Assembly: GCF_003586285.1 (NCBI RefSeq)
Contig: NZ_QUBR01000001.1
Location: 434,001-498,000 of the forward strand
Reading direction: 5' to 3'
Length of the DNA stretch: 64,000 nt
Source: Aeromicrobium endophyticum
Lineage (GTDB): Bacteria > Actinomycetota > Actinomycetes > Propionibacteriales > Nocardioidaceae
Shown in pieces: positions 36,938-45,874 of this stretch (position 1 is the stretch's first letter; each line of letters opens with the position of its first letter). A model generated the notes under the pieces. That model was not told the DNA's origin. It did not search any database and saw nothing but the letters and a program-made list of their open reading frames with translations. The translations under genes were made by a program, and so were the position numbers.

Positions 36938-39342
36938 GCGTTCACCCCCGCCGTCAGGGTGACCCGGTCGCCGTAGCCCGCACCCAGGACGGCGCGCAGG
37001 CTCAGCCCGGAGTTGGTCGGTGCCCAGACGACGTCGCCCGGAAGGCCGGCCACCTCGGTGAAGAACGTCGCGCTGCCGGCAGCCGTCGAGATCGTCGCCG
37101 GACCACCGGGGTCGATGCCGAACGCCTGCAGCGTCGCCTCGCTGGCGCGCAGCACGGCCGGGCGGGCCGTGGCCTTGTACTGCGCCTGACCGTCCTGGTT
37201 GCGGCCGTCGTCGACCATCAGGCGCCAGGTGTCGAGCACGACCTGCCCCTTCTTGGGCCTCGCCGCGGGCTTGGGCTCGACCGCAGGCGCCTCCGCGCGG
37301 ACACCGTCCCAGGGCCCGAGCTCGGCCATCGCGCGGCGTGCCGCGGCGACGGTGCGGAAGCCGAGGGGACGTCCCATCTCCTCGGCGATGCCGGCGAGCA
37401 CCCGGATGTCGGTCAGCGACGCGGGCTGGTGCAGCACCGCGTCGAAGGTGCGCACGCGGCCCTCCCAGTTGACGAACGAGCCGGGCTTCTCGACCACGGG
37501 GGCGATCGGCAGCACGACGTCGGCCATCGCGGTGACGTCGCTGTGGCGCACCTCGAGGCTGACGACGAACGATGCGGCCTCGATACCGGCACGGGCGGCC
37601 GCCGGATCGGGCAGGTCGTCGATCTCGACGCCGCCGATCAGCAGGGCCCTGACCGTGCCCGAGCTCGCCGCTGCGAGCATCGCGGACGTGTCGCGACCCT
37701 TGGTGGCGGGGATGTTCTTGACCCCCCAGGCCGCGGCGAGGTCGGCGCGGGCCTCGGCGTCGCCCAGCGGACGTCCGCCGGGCAGCAGCGTCGGCAGGCA
37801 CCCGGCCTCGACGGCGCCACGGTCGCCGGCCCGGCGCGGGATCCACGCGAGGCGTGCGCCGGACGTCGTCGCGGCGGCCAGGGCGGCGCTGAAGCCGCCC
37901 GCGACCGATGCGAGTCGCTCTCCGGCCAGGATGATCGCGCCGGCCGGCAGGTCGAGGGCGGCCAGGGCGGCCGGCTCGTCGCCCGGAATCGTGCTGACGA
38001 GCTCGCCCGACATCTTGCGCAGCCCGCGCGTGGCGTGGCTCGCGATCGAGACGACCCTGACGCCGCGGGTCTTGGCGGCCTTGCGCAGCCGCAGGAAGAT
38101 GCTGCCGTTCTCGTCCTCGGGCTCGAAGCCCACCAGCACCACCACCGATGCCGTCTCGAGATCGGCGAAGGTCACGTCGAGCGAGGTCGCGGCCACGTGG
38201 GAGGCCAGGAACGCGGCCTCCTCGGCCGAGTGGGCGCGGGAGCGGAAGTCGATGTCGTTGGTGCGCAGCACCGTGCGGGCGAAGCGGCTGTAGGCGAAGG
38301 CGTCCTCGGCCGTCAGCCGTCCCCCGGTGAGCACGCCGACGCGCCCCTGGGCAGCAGCGAGCCCCCGCGCGGCGATCGCGAGCGCGGCAGGCCACGACGC
38401 GACCTCGAGCTGACCGGTCTCGGCGTCCCGCACCAGCGGCGTGGTGACGCGGTCGCCCTGCGTCGCGTAGGCGAAGGCGAAGCGGTCCTTGTCGGTGATC
38501 CACTCCTCGTTGACCTCTGGGTCGTCACCGGCGAGACGGCGCATGACCTTGCCGCGGCGGTGGTCGACGCGGATGGCGGAGCCGCTCGCGTCGTGCTCGG
38601 CGACCGACGGGGACGACACGAGGTCGAAGGGCCGCGACCGGAAGCGGTAGTCGGCGCTGGTGAGCGCGCCGACCGGGCAGATCTGGATCGTGTTGCCCGA
38701 GAAGTACGAGCTGAACGGCTCCTCCTCGTAGATGCCGACCTGCTGGCGGGCTCCGCGCTCGATCAGTGCGATGAACGGGTCGCCGGCGATCTGCTCGGAG
38801 AAGCGGGTGCACCGGGCGCACAGCACGCACCGCTCGCGGTCGAGCAGCACCTGCTCGGAGACCTTGATCGGCTTGGGGAACGTCCGCTTGGTCTCGGTGA
38901 AGCGCGACTCGCCCTGCCCGTGCGTCATGGCCTGGTTCTGCAGCGGGCACTCGCCGCCCTTGTCGCAGACGGGGCAGTCGAGCGGGTGGTTGACGAGCAG
39001 GAACTCCATGGTGCCGCGCTGCGCCTTCTCGGCGACGGGCGACGTGACCTGCGTCTTGACGACCATGCCGGCGGCGACCTCGATCGTGCACGAGGCCTGC
39101 GGCTTGGGGAAGCCGCGACCGTTGCCCGCGTCGGTGATCTCGACGAGGCACTGACGGCACGCGCCGACCGGGTCGAGCAGCGGGTGGTCGCAGAAGCGCG
39201 GGATCTCGGTGCCGATCAGCTCGGCGGCGCGGATCACGAGCGTCCCCTTGGGCACGCTGACCTCGACGTCGTCGATCGTGAGCGTGACGAGCTCGACGGG
39301 CACGTCGCTCCCTGAGCTGGTCGAAGGGACCGTCACAGTCAT
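36934..39342 (-). CDS. nuoG: NADH-quinone oxidoreductase subunit G
   Basis: 802 residues. The N-terminal ferredoxin-like part has [32 protein letters not shown] and [19 protein letters not shown] then [11 protein letters not shown], the ligands for N1b, N5 and N4. A degenerate molybdopterin-oxidoreductase domain follows, and an Ala/Pro-rich linker ([16 protein letters not shown]) precedes the final segment. The start [14 protein letters not shown] contains a codon run derived from a short dispersed repeat. ATGA overlap with nuoF. Confidence 0.93.
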   Translation of the reverse strand: MTVTVPSTSSGSDVPVELVTLTIDDVEVSVPKGTLVIRAAELIGTEIPRFCDHPLLDPVGACRQCLVEITDAGNGRGFPKPQASCTIEVAAGMVVKTQVTSPVAEKAQRGTMEFLLVNHPLDCPVCDKGGECPLQNQAMTHGQGESRFTETKRTFPKPIKVSEQVLLDRERCVLCARCTRFSEQIAGDPFIALIERGARQQVGIYEEEPFSSYFSGNTIQICPVGALTSADYRFRSRPFDLVSSPSVAEHDASGSAIRVDHRRGKVMRRLAGDDPEVNEEWITDKDRFAFAYATQGDRVTTPLVRDAETGQLEVASWPAALAIAARGLAAAQGRVGVLTGGRLTAEDAFAYSRFARTVLRTNDIDFRSRAHSAEEAAFLASHVAATSLDVTFADLETASVVVLVGFEPEDENGSIFLRLRKAAKTRGVRVVSIASHATRGLRKMSGELVSTIPGDEPAALAALDLPAGAIILAGERLASVAGGFSAALAAATTSGARLAWIPRRAGDRGAVEAGCLPTLLPGGRPLGDAEARADLAAAWGVKNIPATKGRDTSAMLAAASSGTVRALLIGGVEIDDLPDPAAARAGIEAASFVVSLEVRHSDVTAMADVVLPIAPVVEKPGSFVNWEGRVRTFDAVLHQPASLTDIRVLAGIAEEMGRPLGFRTVAAARRAMAELGPWDGVRAEAPAVEPKPAARPKKGQVVLDTWRLMVDDGRNQDGQAQYKATARPAVLRASEATLQAFGIDPGGPATISTAAGSATFFTEVAGLPGDVVWAPTNSGLSLRAVLGAGYGDRVTLTAGVNA

Positions 39343-39373
39343 CAGGAGCTTCCTTTCGACAGGCTCAAGGAGC
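39307..39373. repeat. inverted pair of short repeats at the nuoF/nuoG junction
   Basis: CCCTGAGCTGGTCGAAGGG in the start of nuoG and, inverted, CTTTCGACAGGCTCAAGG in the end of nuoF. They are coding, giving STSSG and SLSLSKG. Similar elements occur near the ends of nuoI (35120-35138) and nuoE (40828-40846). Confidence 0.55.
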
Positions 39374-40670
39374 GATCGCCGAACAGCATCGACGCCGCGG
39401 GCGGGAACAGCTCGCTGGACGGGGTGTGCATGCCGGCCTCGAACTCGTCGCGGAAGTGCTGGATCGCCGACGTGATGGGGCTGGTGGCGCCGTCGCCGAG
39501 AGCGCAGAACGAGCGTCCGAGGATGTTGTCGCACAGGTCGAGCAGCAGCTCGATGTCACCGTCCTTGCCCTGGCCCTGGTCGAGACGCTGCAGGGTCTGC
39601 ACGAGCCACCAGGTGCCCTCGCGGCACGGCGTGCACTTGCCGCACGACTCGTGCTTGTAGAACTCGGTCCAGCGCAGCACGCACCGCACGACCGACGTGG
39701 TCTGGTCGAAGACCTGCAGCGCGCGCGTGCCGAGCATCGAGCCCGCCGCGCCGACGGACTCGTAGTCGAGCGGCATGTCGAGGTGCTCGGCCGTCAGGAG
39801 CGGGGTGGACGAGCCGCCGGGCGTCCAGAACTTCAGCTCGCTGCCCTCGCGCATGCCCCCGCCGAGGTCGATCAGCTGCCGCAGCGTGATGCCGAGCGGT
39901 GCCTCGTACTGACCGGGACGCTTGACGTGGCCCGACAGCGAGTAGATGACGAAGCCCTTGGACTTCTCGGTGCCCATCGAGGCGAACCACTCGTGGCCGC
40001 CGCGCACGATCGCCGGCACCGAGGCGATCGACTCGACGTTGTTGATGACGGTCGGGCTGGCGTAGAGGCCCTCGACGGCCGGGAACGGGGGCCGCAGACG
40101 CGGTTGTCCGCGACGTCCCTCGAGCGAGTCGAGCAGCGCCGTCTCCTCGCCGCAGATGTAGGCGCCGGCGCCCGCGTGGATGACCAGGTCGATGTCGATG
40201 CCGCTGCCCAGGATGTCCTGGCCCAGGTAGCCGGCCTCGTACGCCTCGCGGCACGCGGCCCGCAGGCGACGGATGACGTGCAGCACCTCGCCGCGGACGT
40301 AGATGAAGGCCTGCTGCGCGTTGATGGCGTGCGCCGCGATGATGGCGCCCTCGATGAGGGTGTGCGGCGTCGCCATCATGAACGGGATGTCCTTGCACGT
40401 GCCCGGCTCGGACTCGTCGGCGTTGACCACGAGGTACTTGGGTTTGGGGTTGTCCTGGGGGATGAAACCCCACTTCATGCCGGTCGGGAACCCGGCCCCG
40501 CCGCGTCCGCGCAGGCCCGACTCCTTGACCAGCTCGACGACGTCGGCGGGCGCCATCTTCAGTGCCTTGTCGAGCGCGTCGTAGCCGCCGGTCTTGCGGT
40601 ACTCCTCGAGCGTCCAGGCACGGTCGGTGCCCCAGTCGGCCGTCAGGACCGGTGTCAGCAGGTCAGTCAT
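39342..40670 (-). CDS. nuoF: NADH-quinone oxidoreductase subunit F
   Basis: 442 residues. The FMN/NADH site [18 protein letters not shown] lies near residues 53-70, followed by [14 protein letters not shown] and [19 protein letters not shown]. The N3 cluster ligands are in [16 protein letters not shown] and a later cysteine in [11 protein letters not shown]. It oxidises NADH. The last residues SLSLSKGSS come from a repeat insert. It overlaps nuoE by eight bases. Confidence 0.95.
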   Translation of the reverse strand: MTDLLTPVLTADWGTDRAWTLEEYRKTGGYDALDKALKMAPADVVELVKESGLRGRGGAGFPTGMKWGFIPQDNPKPKYLVVNADESEPGTCKDIPFMMATPHTLIEGAIIAAHAINAQQAFIYVRGEVLHVIRRLRAACREAYEAGYLGQDILGSGIDIDLVIHAGAGAYICGEETALLDSLEGRRGQPRLRPPFPAVEGLYASPTVINNVESIASVPAIVRGGHEWFASMGTEKSKGFVIYSLSGHVKRPGQYEAPLGITLRQLIDLGGGMREGSELKFWTPGGSSTPLLTAEHLDMPLDYESVGAAGSMLGTRALQVFDQTTSVVRCVLRWTEFYKHESCGKCTPCREGTWWLVQTLQRLDQGQGKDGDIELLLDLCDNILGRSFCALGDGATSPITSAIQHFRDEFEAGMHTPSSELFPPAASMLFGDRSLSLSKGSS

Positions 40671-41484
40671 CGTTGCCCTCCTCAGCCGTGTCGGCAGGTG
40701 AGTCGTCGATCGCGGTCTCGGTCTCGGCGCGTGAGGTGTCGGCCTGGGCCGCGGCCTCCTGCTTGGTGTCGGCGACGCCGTCCGGCGCACCAGTGCCGTC
40801 GGTGCCGGCCGAGCCGCCCTCGCCGGCCGAGCTGGTCGAGGCCTCGTACGACGGCGCCGCCCAGCCACGCTCGTGGGCGATCTCGAAGCCGGCCAGCGAG
40901 GCGCCGGCTGCCGTGGGGCCCTCGTCGACCAGTCCGTCCTCGAAGCCGGCGATGACGCGCTCGGCCTCGCGCCAGCTGGTGATGGTTGCTCCGCGGGTGG
41001 CCTGGACGGTCTCGCCGGCACGCAGCTTGTCGACGACCTCGATCGCCGACTCGGGCGTCTGCTGGTCGAAGAACTCCCAGTTGACCGTCATGACGGGGGC
41101 GAAGTCGCAGGCCGCGTTGCACTCGATGTGCTCGAGCGTGACCGCGCCGTCGTCGGTGGTCTCGTCGTTGCCGACGTCGAGGTGCTGCTTGAGCCGCTCG
41201 AAGATCAGGTCGCCGCCCATGACGGCGCACAGGGTGTTGGTGCAGACGCCGACGTGGTGCCGGCCCATCGGGCGACGCTTGTACATCGTGTAGAACGTCG
41301 CGACGCCCGACACCTCGGCGGCCGTGATGCCGAGGATGTCGGCACAGACCTCGATGCCCTCGTTGGTGACGTTGCCCTCGACGGACTGCACCAGGTGCAG
41401 CATCGGCAGCAGAGCGGAGCGAGCCTGCGGATACCGGGACCCCAGCTCGACGAGCTCAGCCTTGGTCGTGTCGGAAAGCGTCAT
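40663..41484 (-). CDS. nuoE: NADH-quinone oxidoreductase subunit E with acidic tail
   Basis: 273 residues. The first 190 are a normal thioredoxin-like NuoE with the four [2Fe-2S] ligands in GVCTNTLC and HIECNAACDFAP. About 70 further residues are low-complexity, acidic and Ser/Gly/Ala-rich (ASTSSAGEGGSAGTDGTG and on to AEEGNDD), partly coded by repeat-like DNA. GGGAGG seven bases upstream sets ATG 41484. The gene follows an intergenic repeat rather than overlapping nuoD. Confidence 0.93.
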   Translation of the reverse strand: MTLSDTTKAELVELGSRYPQARSALLPMLHLVQSVEGNVTNEGIEVCADILGITAAEVSGVATFYTMYKRRPMGRHHVGVCTNTLCAVMGGDLIFERLKQHLDVGNDETTDDGAVTLEHIECNAACDFAPVMTVNWEFFDQQTPESAIEVVDKLRAGETVQATRGATITSWREAERVIAGFEDGLVDEGPTAAGASLAGFEIAHERGWAAPSYEASTSSAGEGGSAGTDGTGAPDGVADTKQEAAAQADTSRAETETAIDDSPADTAEEGNDD

Positions 41485-41509
41485 CGAGAACCCTCCCAGG
41501 AGAACGCAC

Positions 41510-41611
41510 CCATGGGCCGAGCGAGCGCAGCGAGCGACGGCTGGCGCCCAGGCGAAGCCTGGCGGCGGTGAGGAACGAGCCGCCGGAGCGGCGACGAAGG
41601 AGCCGTGCGCC
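41510..41611. repeat. dispersed intergenic repeat, copy 2
   Basis: Same core as copies 1 and 3 (CATGGGCCGAGCGAGCGCAG and on), with a GCGCCCAGGCGAAGCCTGGC stem. It lies inside the nuo operon between the nuoD stop and the nuoE ribosome-binding site and breaks the otherwise tight gene packing. Confidence 0.7.
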
Positions 41612-42955
41612 TCATCGGTCGACACCGCCCATGACCGGATCGATGCTGGCCACGGCGACGATGACGTCGGAGATCATGCCGCCCTCGCTCATGACCGACG
41701 TGCCCTGCAGGTTGACGAAGGACGGATCGCGGAAGTGCGCCCGGTAGGGGCGGGTGCCGCCGTCGGAGACGAGGTGGCACCCGATCTCGCCGCGCGGTGC
41801 CTCGACGGCCCCGTAGGCCTGGCCGGCCGGCACCCGGAAGCCTTCGGTGACGATCTTGAAGTGGTGGATCAGCGCTTCCATCGACTCGCCCATGATGTGC
41901 TTGATGTGCTCGGCGGAGTTGCCCTGCCCGTCCGCGCCGACGCTGAGCTGCGCGGGCCACGCGATCTTCTTGTCGGCGACCATGACGGGCTGGCCCTCCA
42001 TGCCGGCGAGCCGCTCGGTGGCCTGCTCGACGATCTTGATGGACTCCCACATCTCGTCGAGCCGCACCCGGAACCGGCCGTAGGCGTCGGGCTCGTCGCG
42101 CGTGACGACCTCGAAGTCGTACGTGTCGTAGCCCCAGTAGGGCTGCTTCTTGCGGAGGTCCCAGTCGTAGCCGGTCGACCGCAGCACCGGTCCGGTGAGG
42201 CCCAGGGCGAGACACCCGGCGAGCTCGAGGTGCCCGACCCCCTTGAGGCGTCCCTTGAAGATCGGGTTGGCGTTGCACAGCGCGGCGTACTCGGGCAGCC
42301 GCTTCTTGAGCAGCTTGACCGTCGAGCGGATCTTCTCGATCGCACCGTCGGGCAGGTCCTGGGCGACACCGCCGGGACGGAGGAACGCGTGGTTCATGCG
42401 CAGTCCCGTGATCATCTCGAACAGGTCGAGGATCAGCTCGCGGTCGCGGAAGCCGCAGGTCATGACCGTGAGCGCGCCGATCTCCATGCCGCCGGTGGCC
42501 AGGCACACCAGGTGCGACGAGATGCGGTTGAGCTCGAGCAGCAGCACGCGCATCGCTTGTGCCTTCTCGGGCGCCTCGATCTCGAGCAGCTTCTCGACCG
42601 CCATGACGTAGGCGGCCTCGTTGGAGAACGGCGCCACGTAGTCCATGCGGGTGCAGAACGTCACGCCCTGCGTCCAGGTGCGGAACTCCATGTTCTTCTC
42701 GATGCCGGTGTGCAGGTAGCCGATGCCGGCGCGGGCGTCGCGGACGGTCTCGCCGTCGATCTCGAGCACGAGGCGGAGCACGCCGTGGGTCGAGGGGTGC
42801 TGCGGACCCATGTTGATGACGAGCCGGTCGCCCTGCAGGTCGGAGACGTCGATCGTGTCCCAGTCCTGGCCGGTGACGGTGAAGACGGGACCATCGGACG
42901 AGTCGGTGGTGCCTGCGTAGGGATCGTTGCCCACCGTCGAGCTCTGTTGCGTCAT
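41612..42955 (-). CDS. nuoD: NADH-quinone oxidoreductase subunit D
   Basis: 447 residues, the 49-kDa subunit. [21 protein letters not shown] holds the quinone-site histidines; [35 protein letters not shown] and the C-terminal PVMGGVDR are conserved. It is the only nuoD in the window, so the second operon would have to share it. ATG 42955 has AGGAG six bases upstream, located in the last codons of the preceding repeat ORF, and overlaps that ORF's stop as ATGA. Confidence 0.95.
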   Translation of the reverse strand: MTQQSSTVGNDPYAGTTDSSDGPVFTVTGQDWDTIDVSDLQGDRLVINMGPQHPSTHGVLRLVLEIDGETVRDARAGIGYLHTGIEKNMEFRTWTQGVTFCTRMDYVAPFSNEAAYVMAVEKLLEIEAPEKAQAMRVLLLELNRISSHLVCLATGGMEIGALTVMTCGFRDRELILDLFEMITGLRMNHAFLRPGGVAQDLPDGAIEKIRSTVKLLKKRLPEYAALCNANPIFKGRLKGVGHLELAGCLALGLTGPVLRSTGYDWDLRKKQPYWGYDTYDFEVVTRDEPDAYGRFRVRLDEMWESIKIVEQATERLAGMEGQPVMVADKKIAWPAQLSVGADGQGNSAEHIKHIMGESMEALIHHFKIVTEGFRVPAGQAYGAVEAPRGEIGCHLVSDGGTRPYRAHFRDPSFVNLQGTSVMSEGGMISDVIVAVASIDPVMGGVDR

Positions 42956-43080
42956 GAGTAGCTCCTGCGCTGGTCCGGGGGCGGGATCGTGCCGCCCTTG
43001 TACTCGACCGGGATGCCGCCCAGCCTCGTGCGCGGAGCGCACAAGACAGCGGAGTGTCCGACTAGCCGCTGGGCCTTCAC
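42952..43080 (-). CDS. 42-residue repeat ORF 2 between nuoC and nuoD
   Basis: GTG-initiated ORF whose start overlaps the stop of repeat ORF 1 (GTGA) and whose stop overlaps the nuoD start (ATGA). It begins [18 protein letters not shown] and ends with a NuoC-like tail ([22 protein letters not shown] with stop). AGGAGG precedes its GTG. It is probably translated only to carry ribosomes from nuoC to nuoD; an independent function is unlikely but untested. Confidence 0.35.
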   Translation of the reverse strand: MKAQRLVGHSAVLCAPRTRLGGIPVEYKGGTIPPPDQRRSYS

Positions 43081-43274
43081 GAGTAGTTCCTCCTCTGATC
43101 CGGAGGGGGCACCGTCGCGCCCTTGTACTCGACCGGGATGCCGCCCAGCCCCGTGCGCGGAGCGCACAGGACAGCGGAGTGTCCGACTAGCCGCTGGGCC
43201 TTCACGAGTAGTTCCTCCTCTGATCCGGAGGGGGCACTGTCGCGCCCTTGTACTCGACGGGTATGCCGCCCAGC
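42956..43274. repeat. 125-bp tandem repeat at the nuoC-nuoD junction
   Basis: Two full 125-bp units (42956-43080 and 43081-43205) and a third partial one (43206-43274) that is the true 3' end of nuoC. Each unit holds a copy of the last 22 nuoC codons plus a 56-bp spacer with the hairpins GTGCGC-GGA-GCGCAC and GGACA/TGTCC. Units B and C are nearly identical in the tail; A and B are nearly identical in the spacer. Confidence 0.9.
43077..43205 (-). CDS. 42-residue repeat ORF 1 between nuoC and nuoD
   Basis: GTG-initiated ORF overlapping the nuoC stop as GTGA and preceded by AGGAGG in the last nuoC codons. It starts [18 protein letters not shown] and its last 22 residues equal the NuoC C-terminus. 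Unit length 125 keeps the chain of four-base overlaps intact (129-base ORF minus four). Either a coupling relay or a translated by-product of the duplication. Confidence 0.35.
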   Translation of the reverse strand: MKAQRLVGHSAVLCAPRTGLGGIPVEYKGATVPPPDQRRNYS

Positions 43275-43951
43275 GGGTAGTCCTTGCGCTGGGGGTGGCC
43301 GGGCCAGTCGTCGGGCATGAGGATGCGCGTCAGCGCGGGGTGGCCGTCGAACTCGATGCCGAACATGTCCCAGGCCTCCCGCTCCTGCCAGTCGGCGGTC
43401 GGGTAGATCGGGACGACGCTGGGCACGTGGCGGTCGTCGTCGGAGGTCGTGGTCTCGACCCGGATGCGACGGTTGTGCGTCATCGAGAGCAGGTGGTAGA
43501 CGACGTGCAGCTCGCGCCCGGTCTCGTGCGGGAAGTGCACGGCCGACACGCTGGAGCAGAACTCGAAGCGCAGCACGGGGTCGTTGCGCAGGTGCGTCAC
43601 GGCCTCGAGCAGCAGCTCGCGGCGGACGTAGAAGGTGATCTCGCCGCGGTCGACGACGACCTTCTCGATGGCACCCTCCAGCCCGGCACCGCCGGCGAAG
43701 CGGTCGGCGACCTCGTCGAACCAACCACCGTACGGACGTTGGCTCGGGCCGGGCATGACGACGGGGCGGGTGAGCCCGCCGAAGCCGCTGGTGTCGCCCG
43801 TGCCGTGTGCACCGAACGCCCCTTCGCGGATCTCGACGACCTCGAGCTCGGTGACGTCGGCCCGCACGAGGTTGTCGTGCGACTCGTGCGAGACGTCCTG
43901 CGACTGCGTGCCCGCATCGCGCGCGTCGCGGTCGCCCTTGGGGTCGGTCAT
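43202..43951 (-). CDS. nuoC: NADH-quinone oxidoreductase subunit C
   Basis: 249 residues. The 30-kDa signature is [20 protein letters not shown] followed by [21 protein letters not shown]. An N-terminal extension of about 80 polar residues ([20 protein letters not shown]) precedes the domain, as in other actinobacteria. GAGG lies eight bases before ATG 43951. Its last 22 codons have been copied twice downstream. Confidence 0.93.
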   Translation of the reverse strand: MTDPKGDRDARDAGTQSQDVSHESHDNLVRADVTELEVVEIREGAFGAHGTGDTSGFGGLTRPVVMPGPSQRPYGGWFDEVADRFAGGAGLEGAIEKVVVDRGEITFYVRRELLLEAVTHLRNDPVLRFEFCSSVSAVHFPHETGRELHVVYHLLSMTHNRRIRVETTTSDDDRHVPSVVPIYPTADWQEREAWDMFGIEFDGHPALTRILMPDDWPGHPQRKDYPLGGIPVEYKGATVPPPDQRRNYS

Positions 43952-43964
43952 CGTGAGGCCTCGT

Positions 43965-44519
43965 TCATCGCATGAGGCCCTTCATCGCGGACGTCGGCGT
44001 GGCCAGCAGGGCGGTCTTCTCGTCGTCCTTGATCTCCGCCAGGCGGTTGCTGCCGAGCTTGGTGTGCTGGATCTGGTCGTGCAGCTTGAGGATCGCGTCG
44101 ATCAGCATCTCGGGCCGCGGCGGGCAGCCCGGCAGGTACATGTCGACGGGCACGACGTGGTCGACGCCCTGCACGATCGCGTAGTTGTTGAACATGCCGC
44201 CCGAGCTGGCGCAGACGCCCATCGCCAGGACGTACTTGGGGCCGGCCATCTGGTCGTAGATCTGGCGCACGACGGGGGCCATCTTGTTGCTGACACGGCC
44301 GGCGACGATCATCAGGTCGGCCTGGCGCGGCGAGGGACGGAAGACCTCCATGCCGAAGCGTGCGGAGTCGAAACGGGGGGCGCCGAACGTCATCATCTCG
44401 ATCGCGCAGCAGGCCAGGCCGAAGGTCGCGGGCCAGAACGAGGCCTTGCGCATGTAGCCGGCCAGGCCCTCGACCGTCGACAGCAGGACCCCGCTCGGCA
44501 GCTTCTCTTCAAGACCCAT
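43965..44519 (-). CDS. nuoB: NADH-quinone oxidoreductase subunit B
   Basis: 184 residues with all N2 cluster cysteines: [29 protein letters not shown] and [16 protein letters not shown]. It passes electrons from NuoI to menaquinone at the NuoB/NuoD interface. ATG 44519 shares one base with the nuoA stop (TGATG). Confidence 0.95.
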   Translation of the reverse strand: MGLEEKLPSGVLLSTVEGLAGYMRKASFWPATFGLACCAIEMMTFGAPRFDSARFGMEVFRPSPRQADLMIVAGRVSNKMAPVVRQIYDQMAGPKYVLAMGVCASSGGMFNNYAIVQGVDHVVPVDMYLPGCPPRPEMLIDAILKLHDQIQHTKLGSNRLAEIKDDEKTALLATPTSAMKGLMR

Positions 44520-44878
44520 CAGGTCCACTCCATTCCGCCGCGGCGCCACTCGTAGGCGTACGCGATCGTGACGTTGACGAGGAACAGCATCATCGCGAAG
44601 ACCGCGAACCAGGACATCTGGTCGAAGGCCACCGCGAAGGGGTAGAGGAACACGATCTCGATGTCGAAGACGATGAACATCATGGCCGTGAAGAAGTACT
44701 TGACCGGGATGCGTCCGCCGCCCTCGGGCAGCGGGCTCGGCTCGATGCCCGACTCGTAGCGGTCGAGCTTGGCACGGTTGTAGCGCTTGGGACCGGTCAG
44801 CGGGGCGATGGCCACCGAGCCGATCGCGAAGAGCGCCGCGAGACCCCCGAGCACGAGGATCGGCGTGTAATCCGTCAC
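44519..44878 (-). CDS. nuoA: NADH-quinone oxidoreductase subunit A
   Basis: 119 residues, three helices, with [42 protein letters not shown] and a membrane glutamate/aspartate pair in the last block. First gene of the 14-gene operon. GTG 44878 has GGGAGG about five bases upstream; a longer version with a Met start would cross the operator and is rejected. Confidence 0.94.
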   Translation of the reverse strand: MTDYTPILVLGGLAALFAIGSVAIAPLTGPKRYNRAKLDRYESGIEPSPLPEGGGRIPVKYFFTAMMFIVFDIEIVFLYPFAVAFDQMSWFAVFAMMLFLVNVTIAYAYEWRRGGMEWT

Positions 44879-44930
44879 GGCACCTCCCGGGGCTGGACCG
44901 ACAGAGCGAAGAACCATCGAGGTCGCGCGC

Positions 44931-44948
44931 TTGTGAATTGCTTCACAA
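44931..44948. promoter_or_regulatory. Rex-type operator upstream of nuoA
   Basis: TTGTGAATTGCTTCACAA is a perfect 7-4-7 palindrome identical in form to the Rex consensus TTGTGAAnnnnTTCACAA. Rex is the NADH/NAD ratio sensor that represses nuo and cyd genes in Streptomyces and others. The site lies just downstream of the predicted transcription start, where a bound repressor would block transcription. No rex gene is in the window. Confidence 0.75.
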
Positions 44949-44963
44949 CGTGACCACGGTCTC

Positions 44964-44992
44964 ACCCTACGCCCGCCGGGATCAGCGTGTAA
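44964..44992 (-). promoter_or_regulatory. promoter of the nuoA-N operon
   Basis: On the minus strand TTACAC (44992-44987), a 17-base spacer and TAGGGT (44969-44964) form the best sigma-70-type promoter in the window. The predicted start falls near 44957, about 80 bases before nuoA, which leaves room for the Rex-type site in the leader. Confidence 0.6.
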
Positions 44993-45003
44993 CTTAGGTC
45001 ACA
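44988..45003. promoter_or_regulatory. Crp/GlxR-like site over the nuo -35 box
   Basis: On the minus strand TGTGACCTAAGTTACA matches the Crp/GlxR form TGTGAnnnnnnTCACA with one mismatch. It covers the -35 hexamer, a position that would suit repression or a class II activator. A nested CTTAG/CTAAG pair is also present. Confidence 0.45.
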
Positions 45004-45057
45004 CTAAGTCAGCCTGTCCGCTGACGAACGGGCCGTCGCCCTTTCACGAGAGGGACG

Positions 45058-45750
45058 TCAGGGCTTGGTCGAGTGGTGCAGCGCGACGATGCCGGCCGAG
45101 AGGTTGTGCCACTCGACGCGTCCCCAGCCGGCCTCGACCATGCGCAGCGCGAGGCCCTTCTGGTCGGGCCAGGCGCGGATCGACTCGGCCAGGTAGACGT
45201 ACGACTCGGGGTTGGACGACACGGCCCGGGCCACGGGAGGCAGCGCCCGCATCAGGTAGTTGCTGTAGACCGCGTCGAACGGGCCCCACGTCGGCGTGCT
45301 GAACTCACACACCACGATGCGTCCGCCCGGACGCGTGACGCGCAGCAGCTCGCGCAGGCCCTCGACGGGGTCGACGATGTTGCGCAGGCCGAACGAGATC
45401 GTCACGGCGTCGAAGGTGTCGGCCGCGAAGGGCAGCCGCATGCCGTCTCCAGCCGTGAACGGAAGACCCGGACGGGCTCGCTTGCCGACCTCGAGCATCC
45501 CGATCGAGAAGTCGCACGGGACGACGGTGGCCCCGGCGTCGGCGAACGGCTGGCTGGACGTGCCGGTGCCCGCCGCCAGGTCGAGGATCAGCTCTCCGGG
45601 CCGGGGAGCGACGAGATCGACCACGCGCCGCCGCCAGCGTCGGTCCTGGCCCATCGACAGCACGTCGTTGGTCAGGTCGTACTTCTCGGCCACACCGTCG
45701 AACATCTTCGCGACGTCGTGGGGCTGCTTGTCCAGACCGGCTCTGCTCAC
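45058..45750 (-). CDS. menG: demethylmenaquinone methyltransferase
   Basis: 230 residues of the UbiE/MenG family. [46 protein letters not shown] (SAM motif I), [13 protein letters not shown] and [18 protein letters not shown] are diagnostic. It adds the C-methyl group in the last step to menaquinone. GTG 45750 has TAGGAT (45762-45757) six bases upstream and no Shine-Dalgarno: probably leaderless. It is upstream of nuoA on the same strand, separated by the 180-base nuo control region. Confidence 0.93.
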   Translation of the reverse strand: MSRAGLDKQPHDVAKMFDGVAEKYDLTNDVLSMGQDRRWRRRVVDLVAPRPGELILDLAAGTGTSSQPFADAGATVVPCDFSIGMLEVGKRARPGLPFTAGDGMRLPFAADTFDAVTISFGLRNIVDPVEGLRELLRVTRPGGRIVVCEFSTPTWGPFDAVYSNYLMRALPPVARAVSSNPESYVYLAESIRAWPDQKGLALRMVEAGWGRVEWHNLSAGIVALHHSTKP

Positions 45751-45874
45751 TGCTGAATCCTACGGCCACGCACCGGCGACCGCCGGTGCAGGCGACACGA
45801 CGGCCGGTCCCGCACCGTGTCTGACGCGACACATCATGAGCATGCCGTGACGCCCGCGAGTACGCTCGTATGTT

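Noticed and set aside
42956..43205. CRISPR array at the nuoC-nuoD repeats
   Set aside because: Only two and a half units of 125 bp, with coding tails and no short spacers; no cas genes in the window.
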